Origin: JBGPIK01 sp041484845
GTDB lineage: Bacteria; Desulfobacterota; Binatia; UBA9968
NCBI GenBank assembly: GCA_041484845.1
Contig: JBGPIK010000124.1
Coordinates: forward strand, 1 to 15,938
Reading direction: 5' to 3'
Length of the DNA stretch: 15,938 nucleotides
The translations under genes and the position numbers were made by a program. Positions 7,457-13,491 of this stretch are shown piece by piece (the stretch's first letter is position 1; each line of letters opens with the position of its first letter). The notes under the pieces are model-generated. The model saw nothing but the letters and a program-made list of their open reading frames with translations, was not told the origin of the DNA and made no database searches.

Positions 7457-7695
7457 TCAAACCCGAAGCGATTGAAATGGCACTTGGTCGGGTACGGCCC
7501 GCAAAGCTGGATGAAAGGGCGCTAGCGCGCGAGCTAGTTTTTCCAGGTTCTCTCTTTTCTGGAATAACAAAGATCGAGGTCAGCGGTGACATACGCGGAC
7601 CCTTGGAGCACTGCGGCGAGCCCCCCAATAATTACAAATTCTACGTTTTCTTGATGGAAAGCTTTAAGCAGTTTCTCGACGTCGGTTTCGGTCAC
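7457..7695 (-). pseudogene. Frameshifted, 3'-truncated nucleotidyltransferase
   Basis: From a GTG at 7695 the minus strand reads VTETDVEKLLKAFHQENVEF, VIIGGLAAVLQGSAYVTADL and DLCYSRKERT, then hits a TAG at 7534-7536. The other frame then resumes the same protein: ENLEKLARALAPFHPALRA, VPDQVPFQSL, then TGA at 7457-7459. G-G followed about 15 residues later by T-x-D-x-D is the polymerase-beta-type minimal nucleotidyltransferase signature, as in MNT/AbiEii-like toxins. One base lost near 7546-7552 restores the frame if replaced. The remaining two thirds of the usual gene are missing, and the repeat island occupies their place. The start overlaps the partner gene by 32 bp, typical of a coupled toxin-antitoxin-like pair. 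Confidence 0.72.
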
Positions 7696-7876
7696 GATGT
7701 TTTTGACCGGCCTTTCTCAGTTCCTCAACGGCCACGGCCATCCGAAAATTTTTCCGCAATCGTTCGGTTGGCGTTAAAGACAGACGCTCGTAAAGCTGGC
7801 TTAGATCGATGCCTTCTTCGTCACTTGCTCGCTTTAGGGCGGCGGTTAATTTATTGGTTTCCGACATGGGGACCAT
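7664..7876 (-). CDS. Small partner protein of the broken nucleotidyltransferase
   Basis: A 70-residue, highly charged helical protein. Its core LSLTPTERLRKNFRMAVAVE, followed by ELRKAG, recalls the small proteins often encoded directly before minimal nucleotidyltransferases. It overlaps the pseudogene start by 32 bp, the usual arrangement of such pairs. A second ATG at 7867 (MSETNKLT) is an equally plausible start, and neither has a clear SD. If the pair is a toxin-antitoxin-like module, this is the surviving antitoxin or adaptor of a dead toxin. The role is inferred from position and the TPTERL phrase; coding is likely. Confidence 0.6.
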   Translation of the reverse strand: MVPMSETNKLTAALKRASDEEGIDLSQLYERLSLTPTERLRKNFRMAVAVEELRKAGQKHRDRNRRRETA

Positions 7877-7970
7877 ATTAACATTACCGGAGCTGAATCA
7901 AAAACCTGTCAAAGCTGACCAACATTTTCCAGTCTGAATTATTAGCGACAAAGTTCGAGAGCGACGAACG

Positions 7971-9003
7971 AGGTCAAGGCTGCTTTCGGCTTTTTAGCAA
8001 CCGTTCCACCTTCCGGGCACTCGAAGCCAGCCCTTTCTCTAACTCCAATCTCTGCTTTACCGCCAAGTACGCTGAGCTCACTGAAGAATAATTCTTTAGT
8101 CCCATAACCTTCCCGATATCCTCCAGCTTGTGCCCGCCGACTGCCCGACACAGATAGATTGCCATCGCTCTCGCCTCGTTCTCTCTCCCACGCCGCCGCT
8201 TCAAAAGCTCCGAAACCGCTTTACCGTATACCTTGGCCGTTGCCTCTACAATCTCCTCCAGCGCATGCCCAAAAATGTTGCGCGATTGCGGAACTTCAGC
8301 CCTGACCCGGGCTTTCTCTCCGATTGTCTCTTTTACCCATCGCACAAATTCCTTGCCGCCTAATATGGGCCGCTGGTACCCCTCGCGATAAAACTCCATA
8401 AGCTCTTTTTGTACGCCGGACCGCATAAAGGTTCTGTATTCGTTAAGTCCCCGGGAACCCCGACCAAACCTGGAAAGCATCGCATTGGTGTTAAGCCAGG
8501 ACGGAGAATACCTAGGGTGAAGGTATCCCCGGTGGCTGCTCCACCGATAACGCTCTATTTCAACCTCTCCAGCTTGAGGATTTCGATGGATGTAGCGCGC
8601 TACCGCCAAAAAGTATTCCTCAGCGTCAATCAGTATTGCTCGATATCTTCCGCGAAACAGCGGCCCGTCCCGGCGATGGGCCCGATTAAATCCCTGAGTG
8701 TAGACTCCGTCAAGATGGCGCATGGCCCGGGAAAGATTCCCTTGCGGCGTCTGCAAAAGCAGGTGGTAGTGATTGTCCATCAGGCAGTACGCGTAAACCT
8801 CTATACCCCACTGCCTGCATGTCTCTCCGATTAATTTCAAGAATCGTTCGCGATCATCGTCGTTGAGAAAGACTTTGCTGCGGGCAAGGCCCCGATTCAT
8901 GCCATGGTAATAAGCGCCGGGGTATTCTATCCGTAAGGGTCGTGACATCGTGACGGACCATTACCATAATTCGACCTACAAAGCCAACAGTAGACTTGAC
9001 CCC
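7971..9003 (-). mobile_element. Full-length RAYT element with GGGGTCAAG-type ends
   Basis: About 1.03 kb enclosing an intact REP-associated tyrosine transposase. The left end reads AGGTCAAGGCTGCT and the right end AGTAGACTTGACCCC (8989-9003). These are degenerate versions of the inverted ends on the short derivatives at 9970 and 13141. The same terminal sequences flank the start and stop of the transposase frame in all copies. No target-site duplication is visible, as expected for HUH-type single-strand transposition. Confidence 0.75.
7974..8948 (-). CDS. REP-associated tyrosine transposase (Y1, IS200-like) with DnaA-like C-terminus
   Basis: A 324-residue HUH-type single-strand transposase. 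The N-terminus MSRPLRIEYPGAYYHGMNRG is classic for the family. The HUH pair is H60-Y-H62 in DNHYHLLLQTP, and the catalytic tyrosine candidate is Y119 in ARYIHRNP. LFRGRYRAILID (97-108) is also typical. Residues about 235-300 (ENEARAMAIYLCRAVGGHKL, GKVMGLKNYSSVSSA) resemble the DnaA C-terminal helix-turn-helix domain fused to one RAYT subgroup, probably used for DNA recognition. The frame is intact and catalytic residues are present, so it could mobilise the two short derivatives that carry its ends. Expression may be weak, since no good SD precedes ATG 8948. Confidence 0.9.
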   Translation of the reverse strand: MSRPLRIEYPGAYYHGMNRGLARSKVFLNDDDRERFLKLIGETCRQWGIEVYAYCLMDNHYHLLLQTPQGNLSRAMRHLDGVYTQGFNRAHRRDGPLFRGRYRAILIDAEEYFLAVARYIHRNPQAGEVEIERYRWSSHRGYLHPRYSPSWLNTNAMLSRFGRGSRGLNEYRTFMRSGVQKELMEFYREGYQRPILGGKEFVRWVKETIGEKARVRAEVPQSRNIFGHALEEIVEATAKVYGKAVSELLKRRRGRENEARAMAIYLCRAVGGHKLEDIGKVMGLKNYSSVSSAYLAVKQRLELEKGLASSARKVERLLKSRKQP

Positions 9004-9054
9004 ATTTCTTTCATTTCTTTTTCCGGGAAGTGCTCGTGCTATAAGTAATAGGCT

Positions 9055-9262
9055 ATGGCGCGGCCATTGAGGATCTCGTACCCCAACGCTTTTTATCACG
9101 TTACCTGCCGAGGCAACGACCGGCGCGCGATTTTCCGTGACGATCATGACCGAACGCGTTTTTTGGAGCGATCAGGAGCGCGTTAGAGATCTTCAGCGTC
9201 CGAATGCACGCCTACGTACTGATGAGCAACCATTTTTACCTGGTTGTCGAGACCCCCAAAAC
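9055..9262 (+). pseudogene. Truncated, frameshifted IS200-like transposase fragment
   Basis: ATG 9055 opens MARPLRISYPNAFYHVTCRG, NDRRAIFRDD, HDRTRFLERSGAR and stops at a TAG. Another frame continues EIFSVRMHAYVLMSNHFYLV, then VETPK, after which homology ends. The phrases match the N-terminal HUH domain of a second RAYT family, distinct from the intact one next door. The HUH pair is degenerate (H-F-Y), a frameshift lies near 9180, and the Tyr half is gone, so it is a dead relic. It is head-to-head with the intact element, 52 bp away. Confidence 0.75.
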
Positions 9263-9316
9263 TTCTCCACTATGGTATTTGACCGACGCGTCCTAGGTTG
9301 GTAGTGTAGTGCTGCC

Positions 9317-9475
9317 ATGAATCTGAAAGATTTTGCACAGTATATTCAGAGGGCGTCGACTTCCGTGCTACTTCACCGCGCGCGAAGAGCAAGCCTGAAA
9401 CGTATCTTGGCCCATGAAGAGACAATAGAAGCGTCGCGCAAAAAGCCACCAAAGAAGAGAGCCGGAAGCAGATAA
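9317..9475 (+). CDS. Small antitoxin-like protein upstream of PIN toxin
   Basis: A 52-residue basic protein. ATG 9317 begins MNLKDFAQYIQRASTSVLLH, the middle is RARRASLKRILAHEETIEAS, and the tail is RKKPPKKRAGSR. It ends in TAA exactly one codon before the PIN toxin's TTG start and is in the same frame, so translation would be coupled. Size, charge and position fit a VapB-type antitoxin: an N-terminal helical part, then a basic toxin-binding or DNA-binding tail. I do not recognise a standard AbrB, RHH or Phd domain. A weak TTGACC / TAGTGT promoter pair lies at 9279-9307. Confidence 0.65.
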   Translation: MNLKDFAQYIQRASTSVLLHRARRASLKRILAHEETIEASRKKPPKKRAGSR

Positions 9476-9910
9476 TTGCTTTATATCGACACGTCCGTTC
9501 TCCTTCCCTATACCCTCACACAAGCACTCGAACAAGATCGATATCGAAGCACCGAAAAGTTCTTTGCGAAAATCAGGGACGGGTCCTTGTCCGCTGCTAC
9601 TTCGTTCTACGCGCTGCACGAGCTGTATGTGTTTGCTCTCGATAACGCGCCGGATTTCGCCGAGGGATCTGACTTTGGCAAAGCCGCCCTTGAAAAGATC
9701 CTCGCCTTACCGATCCGGATTCTCCCTTTTGTGTCTCGCATCGAACGGATGCGACACGCGCGGAGGTTCACTCGTTTGCGCGACGCGACCGACGTGCCGC
9801 ATGCGATTGCCGCATCGGTCTACGAATGTGAAGCGCTGGTTGCATACGATAGCCATTTTTCAGCCATCTCGGATCTCATTCCCCACAAAACTCCCGAAGA
9901 TTATCTTTAA
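9476..9910 (+). CDS. PIN-domain ribonuclease toxin (VapC-like)
   Basis: A 144-residue PIN domain protein, the usual size for VapC-type RNase toxins. The metal-binding acidic residues are in place: D5 in LYIDTSVLL, E49 in LHELYVF, D106 in ATDVPHAIAA, and D125 in VAYDSHF. The likely start is the TTG at 9476, directly after the antitoxin's stop. It gives the canonical start (M)LYIDTSVL, and an in-frame stop rules out anything earlier. A GGAAG purine motif in the antitoxin's last codons could serve as SD. Known family role: Mg-dependent cleavage of specific RNA, inhibited by the upstream antitoxin. It sits among transposon remnants, consistent with horizontal acquisition. Confidence 0.85.
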   Translation: MLYIDTSVLLPYTLTQALEQDRYRSTEKFFAKIRDGSLSAATSFYALHELYVFALDNAPDFAEGSDFGKAALEKILALPIRILPFVSRIERMRHARRFTRLRDATDVPHAIAASVYECEALVAYDSHFSAISDLIPHKTPEDYL

Positions 9911-9969
9911 CGCGAGTTTGACCGACCGCCCTCGCATAGAACGACGAAAAACGGGGTCAGACGAAAAAT

Positions 9970-10215
9970 GGGGTCAAGACTGCTTTCGGCTTTTAGCAAC
10001 TTTCCCGCGTTCCGGATACGTCCACCGAGTTATGTACCCGTTGGATGCCAAGACTCCTTCGCGATAATTGTCGTTGAGAAAGACTTTGCCGCGGGCGAGG
10101 CCCCGATTCATCACATGGTAGTAAGCGCCAAGGTATTCTATCCGTAAGGGTCGTGACATCGTGACGAACCATTACCATAATTCGAACCTAAAAAGCTAAC
10201 AGCAGACTTGACCCC
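9970..10215. mobile_element. RAYT-derived MITE-like element, copy 1 (246 bp)
   Basis: The ends GGGGTCAAGACTGCT (9970-9984) and AGCAGACTTGACCCC (10201-10215) are inverted repeats, 14 of 15 matching. Flanking A/T runs extend the symmetry. The right half matches the 5' end of the intact transposase gene and the left half its 3' end, with about 0.8 kb missing between. A 61-residue minus-strand frame (9974-10159) still fuses the N-terminus MSRPLRIEYLGAYYHVMNRG to a C-terminal KSRKQS like the full protein's KSRKQP. It lacks the HUH and Tyr motifs, so it needs a transposase in trans. Confidence 0.78.
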
Positions 10216-10287
10216 TATTTCTGCATTCGTTCTATTCACATAGTCTCTTACAGATGTGGGGCGGTGTTTATGGTATGGTAACAAGCC

Positions 10288-11076
10288 ATGACACTTCGCG
10301 AAGTAACCCGAACGGTAATCAAACTCGTCGAAAGCGTCAGCGGCTGTCCGGTGATTGTGAGTGAAGACCATTCTCTAAAAACCCTGGCTGCTTCACGCAC
10401 TGCGCGAGGCCGCAACACGTTTCACTCGATCTCTTACAACCCATCGGCGGTTAGCGAGCCGGATTATCTGATCTGCTATCAGTGCGGTTTTATCTTGCGG
10501 CTGTTTGGCGTTCCCGAAAGTGAGCGGGTCGACTTCGCCGGGACGCTCGAGGGTAGAGAGATCGTTAACAGGCTTCTTAGTGCTCCTGATGGACCGGGAC
10601 AAAAACTGAAATTGTCTACGGACAGTATTTCGGCGTTGCGTGATCAACTCTTCGATGGGCTCATGTTGCAGCTAAGGTCGATCCCGATCGGGTTTCGCGT
10701 GGATTCTTGGATTTTGCGCGAATATCCCGAACTTGCGCAATTGCAACGCGATATGGTGATGAGACAGATGAAGGATAACGTAGCCGCGCTCAGCCCAGAA
10801 ATCAAAAAGATAGCCCCAAAAAAGGTCTATCAATCTAATCTTTCCATGAGCGCAGCGTTCGCCGAATTCTGGGCGAAGCGTTTTTCAGAGCCGACGCTTT
10901 CGTTACCATATAAAGCGGCTGGCTTTTTAAAATCCGGCGCGGAACTTCTCACTACCCTGGACGAAATTCCCGATGTTCCTTGCGCCGACCGAGAACTCGT
11001 CGACGCTTGGGCTAACCACTTGAGTCTCACCGGTTGGTACCGCTGGGTTCCCTACGACGCTCCGCGCGATTCTTAA
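10288..11076 (+). CDS. Uncharacterised protein with degenerate metallopeptidase-like segment
   Basis: A 262-residue soluble protein, first gene of an apparent two-gene operon with the TPR gene 39 bp downstream. N-terminal residues 1-60 contain CPVIVSEDHSLKTLAASRTA and SISYNPSAVSEPDYL. The next segment, PDYLICYQCGFILRLF (58-73), has the layout of the zinc-peptidase helix 'DYLIAHExGHILR', but H-E-x-x-H is replaced by Y-Q-C-G-F. My inference is therefore a catalytically dead peptidase-like fold. IPIGFRVDSWILREYPELAQ (132-151) and the end HLSLTGWYRWVPYD look conserved-domain-like, but I cannot name the family. The start lacks a strong SD; GTAACA precedes ATG 10288. Coding is convincing; function unknown. 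Confidence 0.72.
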   Translation: MTLREVTRTVIKLVESVSGCPVIVSEDHSLKTLAASRTARGRNTFHSISYNPSAVSEPDYLICYQCGFILRLFGVPESERVDFAGTLEGREIVNRLLSAPDGPGQKLKLSTDSISALRDQLFDGLMLQLRSIPIGFRVDSWILREYPELAQLQRDMVMRQMKDNVAALSPEIKKIAPKKVYQSNLSMSAAFAEFWAKRFSEPTLSLPYKAAGFLKSGAELLTTLDEIPDVPCADRELVDAWANHLSLTGWYRWVPYDAPRDS

Positions 11077-11115
11077 CCTTTCTTTGACACCCAAAGGAGG
11101 CTATAAAAGCTCCGT

Positions 11116-12213
11116 ATGGCCGATCCTAGCGTCCTCAAATTCACCTTAGCTATAGACGATTTCGATGCTTCGCTTTTACCGCCTGAAGCCCAGCAGCGCG
11201 ACACACCGGCGTTTCGAGAAGCGGTCAAAAAATATCTAAGCACCGAATTCAATCGAATGGGCGGCTGGAATGTCGTTGAGGTGGATAATCACCTTATCGA
11301 GGTTAGCTGGACGCCGGATCGACAACCCGCCGATCCGCTCGCACAGGTAGTCGAAAAGCTAAACCGCGCCGAATACCCCGGAGCGATCACGCTTTTAAGG
11401 CTTTTTTTGAGCGACCGACCGAACGATGTGAACCTTTTATACAATCTAGGCATGGCTCTTAGCGACACCAGTCAATTGGATGACGCCGTGAACCATCTTC
11501 GCCGAGCCGTGACGTTAGCTGACGATTTTACGAACGCAAGGATCGCTTTAGGAGTTGCCCTTCAAAGGCAAGGCAAAAACGCCGACGCTATCGTTGCGCT
11601 CACTGAAGCCGTAACGAGAGATTCGAAGAATTCTTTGGCTCATCGTAATCTTGGAGCATCTCTCGGACAAGCGGGAAGGACCGAAGAAGCGGAAAAGCAT
11701 TTACGGCAAGCAACGGTCCTTGATCCTCAAGATCAGCAGGCGATGTTTGGGCTTGCCGAAACCCTTGCGCTCCTGAGCCGCCATAAAGAAGCCGAAGAAG
11801 CTTACAAGAAGGTGATCGAAATTACTGAGTACGGAAACATTGCGGAGCTTGCGCAGGAAGCACTGCGGAAAATGGCCGAGCAGTCCTTCAAGGACCGTGC
11901 CGTTGGCGGGTTACGTCCCGATGCCATCATGTACTGCCTGAGCGCAATGGAACAATTCGAGAAAATGTCTCAAGAAGAAGTAAAACGGATAGCCTTCGAA
12001 ATCGCGATGAAGGGCAGAACCGGCCTGAATACCAATGATCCGAAACAAAAATATCAATTGAACAGCCTTCTGGGAAACTTTAGTGGACTAAACTTAGTAT
12101 GCCTGATGTACGTCGCGTTCAAGTCAATTGCCCCGGAGGCGGACGTTGGGTTTGACCTGTCGAAGGAATATGCCGCAGCGAAAACCTTGTATGGTGAGAA
12201 AGAACCGCATTGA
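11116..12213 (+). CDS. TPR-repeat protein with unknown C-terminal domain
   Basis: A 365-residue soluble protein. Residues 1-70 form a mixed N-terminal region. About five tetratricopeptide repeats span 74-238; the clearest are LLYNLGMALSDTSQLDDAVN (107-126) and SLAHRNLGASLGQAGRTEEA (173-192). A distinct alpha-rich C-terminal domain (about 262-357) carries DAIMYCLSAMEQF, RIAFEIAMKGRTGLNTNDP, LLGNFSGLNLVCLMYVAFKS and DVGFDLSKEY. I associate such TPR tails with uncharacterised proteins only. TPRs act as protein-binding scaffolds, here plausibly for the upstream gene product. AAAGGAGG at 11093-11100 is 15 bp from ATG 11116, unusually far, but an in-frame stop excludes any earlier start. Confidence 0.82.
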   Translation: MADPSVLKFTLAIDDFDASLLPPEAQQRDTPAFREAVKKYLSTEFNRMGGWNVVEVDNHLIEVSWTPDRQPADPLAQVVEKLNRAEYPGAITLLRLFLSDRPNDVNLLYNLGMALSDTSQLDDAVNHLRRAVTLADDFTNARIALGVALQRQGKNADAIVALTEAVTRDSKNSLAHRNLGASLGQAGRTEEAEKHLRQATVLDPQDQQAMFGLAETLALLSRHKEAEEAYKKVIEITEYGNIAELAQEALRKMAEQSFKDRAVGGLRPDAIMYCLSAMEQFEKMSQEEVKRIAFEIAMKGRTGLNTNDPKQKYQLNSLLGNFSGLNLVCLMYVAFKSIAPEADVGFDLSKEYAAAKTLYGEKEPH

Positions 12214-12595
12214 TACCGTATTTGTCATGAATCGGTTCGTCGGATTTCATGCGCCATATTCACGTTGCCGCACCTGTCTGAAACAGGCTGAGACTCTCCT
12301 TTTTCATCAATCGGGAGACAATTCATTTTTGTGCATTCCAGTCGCTCATTTGAGTCAAGTTTTTTAATCACCTTGGCTGCGGAGATAAACTAATGGCATG
12401 AAGTAGCTTGCTCGAACCTGCCCTATGTACAGGAAAACGCGGCTGTTCGCATTCGGTCGTATAGCTCGCCACGCAGAATACTCATTAAATTCGGCGGCTG
12501 TTCCGAAAGCGCGAATTTTTCGCGTACCTAACCGTGGAATTATGCGGGATGTGCGCCCGAAGGATTGTGAATTATATCCAAAAGGAGCTGGACAG
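12214..12595. other. Non-coding gap with a small palindrome
   Basis: These 382 bp hold no gene I can support. CCTGT (12273-12277) and ACAGG (12283-12287) form a short stem followed by a T-rich run (CTCCTTTTTC), a weak candidate terminator for the TPR operon. CGCGAA (12510-12515) and TTCGCG (12519-12524) form a 6-bp palindrome about 70 bp before the next gene and could be an operator. Both assignments are tentative. Confidence 0.35.
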
Positions 12596-12970
12596 ATGAA
12601 AGACCACACCTACACACCAAACGTGCCGGATAGTAACGGGTGGAAGCGGCGGCACTTAGAAGCAATGGCGGAACCCTGCGGAACATTACGACCAGACAAG
12701 GCAGCAAGTCATGAGTCGGCGATGGTGTTGATGGTAAGGGGTTGGTGCGAGTATGCGCAATCGCACAAAGATCAGTTTGGTTCTGAGATTGGCGACGATC
12801 GTGTACTCGGCGATGAGTGGATGGCAATAGGTCAAGCAATGCTCGGCTTACTAAATGGCGATCTAGGTCGTCTTGACGGTGGGACGTTGGACGCGATTAT
12901 CAGAGACAATTTGAATGAACAAGGGTTTGATCCAGACATCGGAGAACGTAAACGGGAAGGTAAAAGTTAA
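12596..12970 (+). CDS. Hypothetical 124-residue protein
   Basis: The start is ATG 12596, preceded 8 bp upstream by SD AAAGGAG (12581-12587). The frame stays open upstream to 12425, but that part has no SD and reads like non-coding DNA. The protein is soluble and acidic in the middle. Phrases are ESAMVLMVRGWCEYAQSHKD, VLGDEWMAIGQAMLGLLNGD and LGRLDGGTLDAIIRDNLNEQ. The last region could form two helices around a glycine-rich turn. I do not recognise the family; size and style recall small accessory or phage-borne proteins. It is flanked by a long gap on the left and transposon remnants on the right, so it may be acquired DNA. Confidence 0.62.
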   Translation: MKDHTYTPNVPDSNGWKRRHLEAMAEPCGTLRPDKAASHESAMVLMVRGWCEYAQSHKDQFGSEIGDDRVLGDEWMAIGQAMLGLLNGDLGRLDGGTLDAIIRDNLNEQGFDPDIGERKREGKS

Positions 12971-13027
12971 GAGGAAATTATGCGGGGGATGCGCGAATAT
13001 CGAGCCATCAAACGAGAGCGAAAAGAA

Positions 13028-13058
13028 GGGGTCGGGTCCGCTCTTAGCTTATACGAAC
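13028..13058. repeat. Remnant of a RAYT element terminus
   Basis: GGGGTCGGGTCCGCTCTTAG and the following CTTATACGAAC match, with several changes, the outer 35 bp of the transposase-start end of the short elements (GGGGTCAAGTCTGCTGTTAG ... TTCGAA on the other strand). It lies 83 bp from copy 2, with its end facing the opposite way. It looks like a solo end left by deletion. Confidence 0.45.
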
Positions 13059-13140
13059 ATTGACGGGCTCAGGACGAACGGAGAAGGGCAGTAAAAGGAG
13101 CGTTAACCTTAACGTTGCATAAATTTCGGAAACGGCGAAA

Positions 13141-13377
13141 GGGGTCAAGACTGCTTTTGGCTTTTAGCAACTCTTCCACGTTCCGGATACGTCCACCGAC
13201 TTGTACCCGTTGAATGCCAAAACTCCTTCGCGATAGTTGTCGTTGAGAAAATTTGCTGCGGGCAAGGCCCTGATTCATCACATGGTAGTAAGCGCTGGGG
13301 CATTCTAACCGTACGGGGCGTGACATCGTGACGAACCATTGCTTTAATTCGAACTTAAAAAGCCAACAGCGGACCCC
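13141..13377. mobile_element. RAYT-derived MITE-like element, copy 2 (237 bp)
   Basis: The left end GGGGTCAAGACTGCT (13141-13155) is identical to copy 1. The right end is shortened to AGCGGACCCC (13368-13377). The interior is clearly homologous to copy 1 along its whole length and shares the same join between transposase start and stop regions. A 7-base deletion around 13250 frameshifts the mini-frame that is open in copy 1. It lies 115 bp from the end of the grd-like operon. It is probably immobile, because its right end is damaged. Confidence 0.75.
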
Positions 13378-13491
13378 ATTCCGGCCTAGATTTTGCGACA
13401 TTGCCAAGCCGCTGCTAATGGGTGTCCCCTAGTCCCTGTGCTCATTCTCTGGATTGAGACAGTCGATGCAACAAGGCGGCGAACGGTCATG

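Noticed and set aside
7251..7628. Minus-strand open frame of 125 aa
   Set aside because: It is the out-of-frame reading of the nucleotidyltransferase pseudogene, continuing into repeats. The biologically meaningful frames are the two others.
7318..7881. Plus-strand open frame of 187 aa over the repeat island and antitoxin region
   Set aside because: It is antisense to the nucleotidyltransferase remnant and its partner, and begins inside hairpin repeats. The minus-strand reading has recognisable protein motifs.
12128..12367. Open frame of 79 aa overlapping the end of the TPR gene
   Set aside because: Its first part is a shadow of the TPR frame, the rest has no SD, and the composition is not protein-like.
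13436..13466. Possible terminator hairpin after the grd-like operon
   Set aside because: The stem CTGTGCTCAT / ATTGAGACAG needs a bulge and has no T-run on the minus strand.
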